Notes under the pieces: model-generated
Database searches by the model: none
Told to the model about the DNA's origin: nothing
What the model saw: only the letters and a program-made list of their open reading frames with translations
Position numbers and translations under genes: made by a program
Shown here: one piece after another, positions 55,252-63,963 of the stretch
Position numbering within the stretch: the first letter of the stretch is position 1
How the letters are laid out: every line of letters starts with the position of its first letter
Source of the DNA: a bacterium
GTDB taxonomy: Bacteria; Planctomycetota; UBA1135; UBA2386
Length of the DNA: 64,000 nucleotides
Direction of reading: 5' to 3'
NCBI GenBank assembly: GCA_024743115.1
Contig: JANSXC010000024.1
Span: 1-64,000 of the forward strand

Positions 55252-56592
55252 ATGACATGCCTTCGTCTCGGCGTCGTCCTCGCAACGGTCCTGTCGGCGG
55301 GCGCCGCGTTCGCGCAGCAGACCATGACCGAACGCATGAACGCCGGTTTCGAGAAGCGTGCACCGCAGGTCGGCGACGAACTGCCGGATGCCAAGGGCTT
55401 CGAGCTCACGGGTGAGCCGTATGCGCTGCGCGGCGATCGCGGCCATCTCACGGTGCTCGTGTTCGGCTGCCTGACTTGAGTGCCGTTCCTGCGCAACGTC
55501 CCCGGTCTGGAGGCGGTCTACCGCGACTACGCGCCCAAGGGCGTGCGATTCCGCATGATCTACAAGTCGATCGTGCACCCCGGCACCAACGGCTACACCG
55601 AGCCCTACACGCTCGCAGAACGGTTGCGGCACGTGAAGGTCGCGCGTCAGCGACTGCGGACGACCGTGCCGTGGATCTGTGATTCGATGGACAACGCGAT
55701 CAAGGCGGCGCTGAAGGCGGCGCCGAACGCCGAGTTCGTCGTGGACGCCGAGGGCAAGGTGCTGCGCAAGCGCTTCTGGCACGACCCGGCCGAGCTGCGC
55801 GCGTTCCTCGCCGAGCAGGTCGGTGCCGTCGAACGTCCGACGCAGGTCGCCGATCTCGACATGCAGCTCGTGTTCCCCGAGCGCAAGGCGCCGCGGGGCG
55901 TCGTGAAGCCGCTCGCGATGACCGAACGGATGCGTGGGTTGCGCGTGGCGCCCGTGCTGCCGAAAGCGGCGGCGGCCGGTGGCGATGACGAGGCGGCCGA
56001 TTCGGCGCCGCCGTTCTTTGCCAAGCTCGTCGCCGAAGGCTGTCGCCAACTGCTGCGCACCGGTGAGGGGCGACTCTACCTCGGGTTCTACCTCGATCCG
56101 CTCTACGAGGTGCATTGGAACAACCCGGCCGGTGGTCTGAGCTTTCGGATCGAGCGTCCGGGTGATGCCGAGTTCGAGGACGTGACGGGGCAGACACCGA
56201 ACTATGAACACGATATCGACATCGACCCGCGCGAGTTCTTCGCCGACATCGCGGCGGCGAAGGGCGCCGAACTTCGGCTCACCGTGCGCTACACGGTGTG
56301 CGACGATGCCGAGACGTTCTGCATGCCGGTCGAGCAGAGTTACACGATCACACTCGAGCGCGATCCTCACGCCGGCTCGCGCGCTGGCGATTGGATGACG
56401 GAGCTCTGCGGCGACCCGATGCAGTTCGACAAGAACGAGGACGGGCGCGTGACGCGCGCCGAGCTGCCGGCGAAACGGGCGCAGTTGATCATCAATCACG
56501 TGGATCGCAACCACGACGACGTCATCACGGCGGCGGAAGCGAAGCTGTTCCATGACATGATTCGCATCAAGCCGGGCGAGACTGGCCGCTGA
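55252..56592 (+). CDS. Predicted selenoprotein: deiodinase-like redoxin with DsbD-alpha-like and EF-hand domains
   Basis: Read through the TGA at 55477, this is one 446-residue protein with selenocysteine at position 76. A signal peptide (VVLATVLSAGAAFAQ) is followed by a thioredoxin-fold domain (about 40-200). Its active site VLVFGCLTU-VPFLRN has the form of the iodothyronine deiodinase-like family, and the fold continues after the TGA with VPWICDSMDNAIKAAL and AEFVVDAEGKVLRKRFW. Cys73 and Sec76 make a CxxU pair. A DsbD-alpha-like domain follows (about 250-370, Cys350 and Cys357), then two EF-hands (from about 393 and 418). It should act as an exported redox enzyme. The substrate is unknown; iodothyronines are unlikely in bacteria. 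A TGA sequencing error for TGC/TGT is the alternative. Confidence 0.82.
55477..55479 (+). other. In-frame TGA, predicted selenocysteine codon
   Basis: The only in-frame stop within the redoxin domain. It falls at the position of the catalytic Sec or Cys of deiodinase-like proteins, three residues after Cys73. No start codon follows nearby: the next codons are GTG-CCG within the conserved helix, so a second gene beginning here would lack the first half of its fold. Confidence 0.8.
55497..55515 (+). promoter_or_regulatory. Putative bacterial SECIS hairpin
   Basis: Bases 55497-55503 pair with 55509-55515 (seven positions, one C-A mismatch and one G-U) around the loop GGTCT at 55504-55508. The loop begins 24 nt after the TGA, inside the distance range of bacterial SECIS elements, and its GGUCU is the same as in the E. 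coli formate dehydrogenase SECIS. It lies within the coding sequence, as bacterial SECIS elements do. Confidence 0.6.
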
Positions 56593-56810
56593 GCGTTCGT
56601 GCTGCGGCCTACTTCGGGCTGCGAAGTTTTTCGAACCGCCCTGCAACGCCAGCGGAGCGATTGCGCTGTGTCCTCGCAACGAGACAGCTGCCGCGATCGC
56701 GGCGGCGAAAACGACGTGCGAACGAGACATGGATTCTCGCGTTCGCCGGCCGGGAGCGTTCTGTAGTCGCAGTGCAACGTTGGCACGCGATTCGCGCTGA
56801 GGGGGATGTC

Positions 56811-57413
56811 ATGAAACGACTCCCGATGACTCTCGTGGCGACCCTCCTGATGGTCGCCGTCTCTGCTCCGGCGCAGCGCGATGTTCGCGGCGAACGTGGC
56901 GGGCGCACGGGGATCGTGTCTTCGCAGCGGCACGTGGCCGGAGAGCGCTCCGGTTCGCGTCACGTCGCCAAGGCGCGGGCCTCGCGCCAGGTTGCTGGCC
57001 AACGGACCGGTGGCCGCCAGCACAACGTGCGGCGCGGCGGTTCTGGCCGCGTCGTCTCGAATCGGGTCGGTGCGAACCGGGCCGGTGCGAACCGGGTCGG
57101 CTCGCGCGTGAGTTCGCGCGTCGGCGTCGGCAACCGGTTCGGGCGTGGCCACGTTCGCGGCGGCGTGTTCGTGGACCCGATCTGTGAACCGGTCCGGCGT
57201 GTGCACCGGCACGGCTACTGGCGCACCGTCTGCGAGCGCGTGCTCGTGGAGCCGGGGCGCTGGCACCGGCAGTACGTGCCCGCGGTCTACGGCTGGCTCT
57301 ACGACGACTGCGGCCACCGCTACTGGGGCATCGTCACGCCCGCGTGTTACGAACGGGTCTGGTGCCCGCCGCGCTACGAGAACCGTAACCGGCGGATCTG
57401 GGTCGGCCGCTGA
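56811..57413 (+). CDS. Secreted Arg/Gly-rich protein of unknown function
   Basis: 200 residues. A signal peptide (MTLVATLLMVAVSAPAQ) is followed by a very basic region with repeats such as RVGANRAGANRVG (from a 15-bp DNA repeat, 57064-57093) and SRVSSRVGVGNR. The C-terminal part has paired Cys and many aromatic residues: VDPICEPVRRVHRHGYWRTVC, YGWLYDDCGHRYWGIV and YERVWCPPRYE. It could bind DNA, polyanions or cell-wall polymers. GGGGGATG precedes the start, so a normal ribosome site is likely. No family recognised. Confidence 0.65.
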   Translation: MKRLPMTLVATLLMVAVSAPAQRDVRGERGGRTGIVSSQRHVAGERSGSRHVAKARASRQVAGQRTGGRQHNVRRGGSGRVVSNRVGANRAGANRVGSRVSSRVGVGNRFGRGHVRGGVFVDPICEPVRRVHRHGYWRTVCERVLVEPGRWHRQYVPAVYGWLYDDCGHRYWGIVTPACYERVWCPPRYENRNRRIWVGR

Positions 57414-57489
57414 GAGCGGTCGGCTCGGCCGACTGCGCCGTCTCCGCGGCGCTCGCCTCGCCGGCGTGACTGCCGAGCGTGGCGCCCTC

Positions 57490-57524
57490 GCCGGTCATTG
57501 GTTAGACAAGGGCCAATGACCGGC
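57490..57524 (+). promoter_or_regulatory. Hairpin containing the purB start codon
   Basis: GCCGGTCATTGG (57490-57501) pairs perfectly with CCAATGACCGGC (57513-57524), leaving an 11-nt loop. The purB ATG (57516-57518) is inside the 3' arm, so the folded mRNA would hide the start codon. It may control translation of purB. Confidence 0.5.
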
Positions 57525-58952
57525 CAAGGCGATCGCTTCGACCACCCCCTGATCGAACGCTACAGCAGCCGCGAGATGGCGGCGCTGTTCTCGCCGCGCT
57601 CGCGGCATCTCGCGTGGCGCGACCTCTGGATCGCGCTGGCCAAGGCGCAGCATGCCGCCGGCTTTCCGGTCACGGCCGAGCAGATAGCCGAGCTCGAAGC
57701 GCATCGCGAGGAGTTCGATTTCGATCGCGTCGCCGAGATCGAGAAGGAGCTGCGTCACGATGTGATGGCGCACGTCACGCACTACGGCGAGCTCGCGCCT
57801 ACCGCGAAGCCGATCATCCACCTCGGTGCGACGAGCTGCTTCGTGACGGATAACGGCGACCTCGTGCTGTATCGCGAGGCGTTGCGGCTGGTGGAACAGC
57901 GGCTCGCGGCGGCACTGCGCGCGTTCGCCGAGTTCGCGGAGGAGTGGCGCAACGAGCCGTGCCTCGGCTACACGCACTTCCAGGTTGCGCAGCCGGTGAC
58001 GGTCGGCAAGCGTGCGTGCCTCTGGGCGCAGGACATCGCGCTCGACCTCGACGAGGTGCGGCGCATCATCGCGTGGTTGCCGTTCCGCGGCGTCAAGGGC
58101 ACGACCGGCACGCAGGCCACGTTCCTCAAGCTCGCCGGGGACGATCACTCGCGGGTCGCCGCGGTCGACGACAGCGTGCGCGACGCGATGGGCTTCGAGC
58201 GCACGATCGCCGTCAGCGGCCAGACCTACACGCGCAAGATCGACTGGACGATCCACCAGGCGCTGTCGGGCATCGCGCAGACCGCGAGCAAGTTCGCCAA
58301 CGACCTGCGGCTGCTGTCGCACGAGGGCGAAGTCGAGGAGCCGAGCGAGAAGCAGCAGATCGGCAGCTCGGCGATGGCCTACAAGAAGAATCCGATGCGC
58401 TGCGAGCGTGTCTGCGCCCTCGCGCGCTACGTGATCGAGGCCGCGAGTACGAGCGCGCACACCGCGGCGACGCAGTGGCTCGAGCGCACGCTCGACGACT
58501 CGGCCGTCCGACGCATCGCGATCCCCGAGAGCTTCCTCGCGATCGACGGCATCCTCATGCTCGTCGAGAACGTTGCCAAGGGCCTCGTCGTCTACCCCAA
58601 GGTCATCGAGAAGAAGCTGCGCGCGCAGCTGCCGTTCCTCGCGACCGAAGAGATTCTCATGGCCGGCGTGCAGCACGGCGGCGATCGCCAGGACCTGCAC
58701 GAACGCGTGCGCGTCCACAGTCGCACCGCGGCGCACGCGATCAAGGCCGAAGGCCGCGACAACCCGCTCATGGAACTGCTGGGCGACGACCCCGCATTCG
58801 CGGCCATCAAGGACGAGCTGCCGAGTCTGCTCGATCCGACCCGGTTCATCGGGCGCGCGCCCGAGCAGGTTGACGCGTTCGTGAAGGGCGAAGTCGAGCC
58901 GCGGCTGGCGGGGGTCGATGCGGCGGGGCTGAGCACCGACATTCGGGTCTGA
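57516..58952 (+). CDS. purB: Adenylosuccinate lyase
   Basis: 478 residues. It cleaves SAICAR and adenylosuccinate in purine synthesis. Family motifs are intact: HDVMAHVTHYGELAP (with the general acid His), LGATSCFVTDNGDLVL, GYTHFQVAQPVTVGKR, GVKGTTGTQATFLKL and the signature GSSAMAYKKNPMRCERVC. Its length and blocks match the longer, eukaryote-like AdsL type. The start ATG 57516 lies in a perfect hairpin. Confidence 0.96.
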   Translation: MTGQGDRFDHPLIERYSSREMAALFSPRSRHLAWRDLWIALAKAQHAAGFPVTAEQIAELEAHREEFDFDRVAEIEKELRHDVMAHVTHYGELAPTAKPIIHLGATSCFVTDNGDLVLYREALRLVEQRLAAALRAFAEFAEEWRNEPCLGYTHFQVAQPVTVGKRACLWAQDIALDLDEVRRIIAWLPFRGVKGTTGTQATFLKLAGDDHSRVAAVDDSVRDAMGFERTIAVSGQTYTRKIDWTIHQALSGIAQTASKFANDLRLLSHEGEVEEPSEKQQIGSSAMAYKKNPMRCERVCALARYVIEAASTSAHTAATQWLERTLDDSAVRRIAIPESFLAIDGILMLVENVAKGLVVYPKVIEKKLRAQLPFLATEEILMAGVQHGGDRQDLHERVRVHSRTAAHAIKAEGRDNPLMELLGDDPAFAAIKDELPSLLDPTRFIGRAPEQVDAFVKGEVEPRLAGVDAAGLSTDIRV

Positions 58953-58992
58953 GCGCTTCGGTTGGTCGTCCCGAGGGCGCGGTGCCTCTGCC

Positions 58993-60579
58993 TCAGGGAT
59001 CGATCTCCAGGGTCATGGAGTAGTGCTTCGTCATGGAGCCAACCGGGATCTGGACGATGACGGCCGACAGGGGGCCGATTCCTGCAGGCATGCTGCGGGT
59101 GAACTCGATCGTCGCCTGACCGGGTACTCGCACACCAAGGAACTCGACGACCGGTGATACGCATTGGGTCTCGCCGTTTCCTGGGCTGCACAGCTCCCAT
59201 TCAGAAGGCAGCTGCGTGAAGTGAGCCGGTTCGATCGTCGTCATGAGGAACATTGCGCTGTTGGCTTCGCCGGTAGCTGGCCAGCCCGAGGCGACGACGA
59301 CGACGGTGTTCGGCACGACCACCTCGTTGCGGCTCATGCTGAATCCGATCGGTGGCAGGGGCTCGCTCAAGCCCGGCATCCCGAACAGGCTCGAGCGACC
59401 CTGGCCGAGCTCGGGGTCGAAGTGGCAGATGGCGTCGATGTTGTCGGAGCCGAGGACCTTGGAGCCGTCGGTGATGGAGGCACCTTCTTTGCGGCGCAGC
59501 GGTTTGCGGACCCGGACCGGGCCCTGTGGATCCTGGACCACGGCTGAGACGTGAAGTGGTTCCTCCGAGACCGCGGAGAGTCCGGGCTGGAGCGAGAAGA
59601 AGATCGCCAGCTTGGCCGTATCCACCGGGTGGTACGTTTCGAGCGGTAGGCTGTTCACTTGCGTCGGCTGACCGACGGCGAGCGCATCGACATCCTCAGT
59701 GCTCGAGAGCCCGAGGCTGACGTGATCGGCGAGGACTTCGACCGTCGTGATGTCGCCGTTGGCGTCGTACTCAACCGCGAAGATCGTCGCGCCCGTGATC
59801 ATGCCATTGCGGCTCTGGTCCGAGAGCGGAATCGGGGTGCCCGTGGGCTGGCTGATCTCGGCGTTCCACGCCTGGGCGCAGGCGTGGGTGACCGTGAAGT
59901 ACATCCGGTTGATGTGTTCGATGCCCGGCGGCGGCTCGCCTTCGCCGCCGTTCAGCAACCCGATCGGCCAGTCGAAGGCCACGATGTTCGGGTTTGTCGG
60001 CAACGTCACCGATCCGTTGAACATGTCGTCGGCGCTGGCTTCCAGGAAGACGTTGCCCGGCATGTGGTCCGGCATGATCGAGCCGTCGTAGTACAGCCCG
60101 AGGATCTCCGCTCCTGTGGACTCCGGAGTTGGCTGTGAGCTACGGTAGTTGATCCATCCCCCCACGGTGCCAACGGCGTCGGACTGAACGCTCAGGAAGA
60201 TTGCCGCCCAGGCGTTGGCGGCATCGGGCATGACCCAGAACTGTCCAGCCATGTGGTTGTATGCGAGTGGTGTGGCGTCGTTGCCTGACGACACGCCGTT
60301 GGCAACGAGTGCCGAGACGATGCCGTGGTGGTTCTCCAGGTAGACTTGCACCGCCTGGAAGCCGTACTTCGCTACGCCCAACGGCCAGGTCGCGAAGGTG
60401 CCGAGGGCGCCAGTCCCGCCCGGTTTGTGGACGAGCTGACTCGTCGTCGCGGGGTTGCTGGCCTCGAACACGAGTCCAGCTGGAAAGGCCGATGCCCAAC
60501 CGCGGGCTGGTGCGCTCGGGATTTGACCTGTGACAGTCGGACAGAGAGTGAGAAGGACACCGATCGAGAGGGTCTTCAT
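58993..60579 (-). CDS. Secreted protein of unknown function, downstream of the Ser/Thr kinase
   Basis: 528 residues. The signal peptide is LSIGVLLTLCPTVTGQ. The body is beta-rich with Trp- and Asn-rich turns: FPAGLVFEASNPATTSQLVH, MPDAANAWAAIFLSVQSDA, GSVTLPTNPNIVAFDWPIG, HVSLGLSSTEDVDALAVGQ and a C-terminal FEFTR-like strand region. No catalytic motif recognised. It begins 16 nt after the kinase stop and is probably the last gene of that operon, perhaps a target or surface product of the kinase pathway (inference). Confidence 0.65.
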   Translation of the reverse strand: MKTLSIGVLLTLCPTVTGQIPSAPARGWASAFPAGLVFEASNPATTSQLVHKPGGTGALGTFATWPLGVAKYGFQAVQVYLENHHGIVSALVANGVSSGNDATPLAYNHMAGQFWVMPDAANAWAAIFLSVQSDAVGTVGGWINYRSSQPTPESTGAEILGLYYDGSIMPDHMPGNVFLEASADDMFNGSVTLPTNPNIVAFDWPIGLLNGGEGEPPPGIEHINRMYFTVTHACAQAWNAEISQPTGTPIPLSDQSRNGMITGATIFAVEYDANGDITTVEVLADHVSLGLSSTEDVDALAVGQPTQVNSLPLETYHPVDTAKLAIFFSLQPGLSAVSEEPLHVSAVVQDPQGPVRVRKPLRRKEGASITDGSKVLGSDNIDAICHFDPELGQGRSSLFGMPGLSEPLPPIGFSMSRNEVVVPNTVVVVASGWPATGEANSAMFLMTTIEPAHFTQLPSEWELCSPGNGETQCVSPVVEFLGVRVPGQATIEFTRSMPAGIGPLSAVIVQIPVGSMTKHYSMTLEIDP

Positions 60580-60595
60580 GGGTTGTCGTTTCGTG

Positions 60596-63064
60596 CTACT
60601 GATCGCGGGAGCGAAGTTTCGTTGCCTGAGTGCGCAGCAGGTGCTTGATGGCTCTGGTCTGCTCTCCGTCCAGGTCGTCCTCGATCAGGATGGCCAGGCT
60701 GGAGAGCCATGGCGGGTCGAGCGGACGTCGGCTGGCGGCCTGAAGTAGTTGCGTGAGCAGCTGTGGATCCTGCTCGATCAGGAGTTGGCAGGCGTAGATC
60801 TCGAGCTCGCGCCGACGGTCGCGCTCCGCTGCGCGGCGATACGACGCCAGCGCCAGGCGGGCGAAGGCCTCGTCGATGGGAGCCGCCGGATTCGCCAGTC
60901 TCGGCGCGACGGCTCGGTAGTAGGCGACTCTTCCTTCGAGGATGGCGCGGCGGGACTCCGGGCGGCTGCCATGGTGGAACGGAATCGCTTCGATCAGCTG
61001 TTCTGCTCCGTCCGGGTCACCGCTGTAGAGCAGGCACTGCGCGAGCAGTTCGTGTGCCTTCACCGATCGCGGTTGTAGCTCGATCGCGCGGCGGAGTACG
61101 GCGGTTCCCTTGCCATACTCGCTAGCCATGAGCGCAATCGAGCCGCGATGAATCTGGAGAGCCGAATCTTCGGGGGCAAGCTCGATCGCGGTGTCGACCG
61201 TTTCGCGCGCTTCTCGGAGTTTGGTCTGAACCAGCAACGCGACGCTTTCCACGTGAAGGATTGTCGCAATGGGCCGGCCACGTATCGCATTCAGCCGCTT
61301 GCAGCGGCGTTCGAGTGCGTGGTAGTGCTCGGGCAACGAGCCGTGTTGCTCCGGGTCATAGCCGATCATCTCTGCGATCAGCAGAAGCTCGGCGTACCCG
61401 AGGCGTTGCTCTACACCCGCGACTTCGCGGAGGGTCTGCCACGCGAACCGACCGTTCGGCCGATCGCTCCGTAGCGCGAACAGCGCCGCGGTGTAACGGT
61501 CCGCGGCGCCGACGGGATCCGGGGCGATCGACGGGTCCGCACCGAGGTCCGGAACACGGCCCGCGCGGCACTCGCTGGCAAGCCAGGCGGCTGTTGGTGC
61601 ACGTTCCGACTCCGCCGCGATGGCTGCGAAATCCTCGGCTGCGAGCCTGAGCTCACCACGGTCGAGGCGGTGAACGGCGCGCATGGCATATGCCGGGCCA
61701 GGCGCATCTGCCGTGGCAACGAGCTTGTCGAACAGTGCGTGTACGCGTGCGCTGCGCGTGACCGAGCTGGTCTCCCGATACTGAATGGGCGACATCAGGG
61801 CGGTCGGAGGGATGCTTGCCATTGCCGCGACGTTCGCTTCGCTGCGCGCCGAAGCCCGCACAGCAATCAGGTGCTGGCCGATCAGGATGACGGCCACCGC
61901 GAGCAATGTGATGGCGATCCCCTGGATCGCCGGTGAACGCCGTACTCTGCGCCATACCCGCCCGGCCATCGAGATGCGCCGCGCACTGACCGGTTGCAGA
62001 TCGAGCCACGCCAGCAGGTCTTCGCGAAGTTCCGTGGCCTGCCCGTATCGCTGGTTGGGGTTCTTGACCATGGCCTTTTCGAGCACGGCGACAAGGTCGT
62101 CCGGCAGGCCGGGTCGGCAGCGGTCCGCGGGAGCCGGTTCTGTGCGCGCGATTGCCGTCAGGACTTGCTGCGCCGTGCCGCGGAACGGTGGCTCGCCGGT
62201 CAGCAAGTGATACAGCGTTGCGCCGAGGCCGTAGACGTCGGCCGCTGGCCCTGCGTGCTCGCGCGAGTCGAGCTGTTCGGGAGCCATGTAAGCAGGGGTG
62301 CCCACTGAGCTGCCCGTGGCGGTCAGCGTCTCCTCGGCTTGCGTGAGAGACACGATGCCGAAGTCGAGCAGGACAGCGTTGCCATCACGTTCGATGAACA
62401 GGTTGGACGGCTTGATGTCGCGGTGGATCACGCCCGCAGCGTGGGCCGCGATCAGTCCCTCGGCGGCGCGGGCGATCCAGCGCACGCATTGGCGGACGTC
62501 ATTGTCGGCGAGTGCCGCGTCGCGAAACTCGTGCCGCCAGACGTCCATCCGAGCGTTGCCTGTTTCGGCCGCCGCGAGCAAGGCCGCACCGGTTTGGCCC
62601 GCAAGGAGTTCTAGGACCAGGAACGCCCGGCCGTCTTCACTGCGACCACGGTCGTGCACCGTGACCACCGCGCCATGCCGAATCCGGGCCAGGGCTTCCG
62701 CCTCGCGTGCGAATCGGTCCTCGATGCGCCGATCAGCCACGAAGTCCGCGCGGAGAAGCTTGATCGCCACTGGTCGTGAGAGTTCTTTGTCCAGCGCGCG
62801 GTAGACAACGCCCATTGCCCCGGCGCCGATGCGTTCTGCGATCATGTAGCGGCCGTTCACCGTCTTCCCGAGCAGTGGATCGAACGCAGCCGCGGCGCGG
62901 TGGATGGACTTCAGATCCGATTGCCGCGCCAGTGCGGCGTCGACGATCGGGGCCAGGCCCGGATCATCGGCGCACAGTTTTTCGAGGTCGACGGATTGGC
63001 CGCGTTCGATGAGCGTGAGTGCCCTCGCGACCAGTTGTTCGATCTGATGGTCTCGCGAGTTCAC
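60596..63064 (-). CDS. Ser/Thr protein kinase with membrane helix and TPR-like region
   Basis: 822 residues from GTG 63064, which overlaps the sigma factor stop (GTGA). The kinase domain (about 72-350) is complete: glycine loop GAGAMG (80-85), Lys102 (VAIK), catalytic HRD with Asp216, DFG Asp234 and APE Glu263. An N-terminal 70-residue segment resembles those of planctomycete sigma-linked kinases. A membrane helix (about 375-395, IAITLLAVAVILIGQHLIAV) leads to an extracellular or periplasmic TPR-like solenoid. It probably phosphorylates the coupled sigma factor or another regulator in response to outside signals. Confidence 0.93.
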   Translation of the reverse strand: MNSRDHQIEQLVARALTLIERGQSVDLEKLCADDPGLAPIVDAALARQSDLKSIHRAAAAFDPLLGKTVNGRYMIAERIGAGAMGVVYRALDKELSRPVAIKLLRADFVADRRIEDRFAREAEALARIRHGAVVTVHDRGRSEDGRAFLVLELLAGQTGAALLAAAETGNARMDVWRHEFRDAALADNDVRQCVRWIARAAEGLIAAHAAGVIHRDIKPSNLFIERDGNAVLLDFGIVSLTQAEETLTATGSSVGTPAYMAPEQLDSREHAGPAADVYGLGATLYHLLTGEPPFRGTAQQVLTAIARTEPAPADRCRPGLPDDLVAVLEKAMVKNPNQRYGQATELREDLLAWLDLQPVSARRISMAGRVWRRVRRSPAIQGIAITLLAVAVILIGQHLIAVRASARSEANVAAMASIPPTALMSPIQYRETSSVTRSARVHALFDKLVATADAPGPAYAMRAVHRLDRGELRLAAEDFAAIAAESERAPTAAWLASECRAGRVPDLGADPSIAPDPVGAADRYTAALFALRSDRPNGRFAWQTLREVAGVEQRLGYAELLLIAEMIGYDPEQHGSLPEHYHALERRCKRLNAIRGRPIATILHVESVALLVQTKLREARETVDTAIELAPEDSALQIHRGSIALMASEYGKGTAVLRRAIELQPRSVKAHELLAQCLLYSGDPDGAEQLIEAIPFHHGSRPESRRAILEGRVAYYRAVAPRLANPAAPIDEAFARLALASYRRAAERDRRRELEIYACQLLIEQDPQLLTQLLQAASRRPLDPPWLSSLAILIEDDLDGEQTRAIKHLLRTQATKLRSRDQ

Positions 63065-63720
63065 TGGTCCCCCTGCTGAAGGCGGGTCAGTAGCTTTGCT
63101 TGGACGAGGTGGTACGACTTGCGTGCCGAGTCGGCCGACGCGTAGCCGAGGGTGCGGGCGAGTTGTTCGAAGGGCGTGTCGTCCTCGAGGCGGCCCCGAA
63201 GCAGGGCGCGATCTCGGGGCGGCAGTGCCTTGATCAACTCATGGGCTCGCGCGATCTCTTCGGCCGATTCCGCGATCGCCTCGGGCGCTGGTCCGTTCGT
63301 TGGCTCGAACCCGTCTTGAACGGGCTCGACCCGCCGCGCGTCGCGTCGCGAAGCCTCGTGGAACCGCACCATGTCGATGAGTCGGTTGCGTGTCAGAGCT
63401 GCGAGGTAGCCGACGAACTCGAGTTTTGAGCCGCCGCGAAACCGGTCGATTCCGCGTACGACGCTGAGGAAGATGTCGTGGACGACGTCACCTGTACTCA
63501 GCAACGAGCTGAGCCAAGGTCGTTGCCCCCGGTAGTCGTGCGCGAGGGAGTTGTGCACCTGGGCGCGAACCTCGGGATAGAAGAGGCGGCAGAGTTCCGC
63601 GAGGGCGGGCGCGTGGCCGGTGCGAGCGCGCGCGATCAGCGCGTCGATCGCTGCGCTTTCCGGTGTCTCGGCCACGGGCTTCGCCGCGGGGCCGTCTTGA
63701 GGGGTCGAAGGGTCGGTCAT
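63061..63720 (-). CDS. ECF RNA polymerase sigma factor, kinase-linked
   Basis: 219 residues. Region 2: ALAELCRLFYPEVRAQVHNS, then LLSTGDVVHDIFLSVVRGID and YLAALTRNRLIDMVRF. Region 4: LPPRDRALLRGRLEDDTPFE, QLARTLGYASADSARKSYHL. It belongs with the ECF types encoded beside Ser/Thr kinases in planctomycetes. The downstream kinase is co-translated through GTGA. The region 63721-63960 upstream has no gene I can support and should hold its promoter. Confidence 0.93.
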   Translation of the reverse strand: MTDPSTPQDGPAAKPVAETPESAAIDALIARARTGHAPALAELCRLFYPEVRAQVHNSLAHDYRGQRPWLSSLLSTGDVVHDIFLSVVRGIDRFRGGSKLEFVGYLAALTRNRLIDMVRFHEASRRDARRVEPVQDGFEPTNGPAPEAIAESAEEIARAHELIKALPPRDRALLRGRLEDDTPFEQLARTLGYASADSARKSYHLVQAKLLTRLQQGDQ

Positions 63721-63963
63721 GTCGCCTCGGACGTTCAGGCGGTGGGGCGCGAGGATCCGGAAGTCGGTTTTGACCTTTTTCCGGACGGCGAGGAGCGGGC
63801 GAGATCGGGTCGACTGGTGAGGGCGGCGGTGGGCCGTCCTCCTGTGGCCGGCGCCCGATCGTACTCCTGGCGCCCGCCGGCGTCATGGTGGTGGGACGCC
63901 GGCGCGATTCGGGCGTGTGCGGTGCCGGACGCCGCGCCGGACGCCCCGACGGGCGGTCGGATC

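Noticed and set aside
55252..56592. Two separate genes: a 75-residue secreted peptide and a second gene starting at GTG 55480
   Set aside because: The second would begin inside the active-site region and lack the first strand and signal peptide of its fold; the first would end mid-domain. Continuous phase and the SECIS-like hairpin fit one selenoprotein better.
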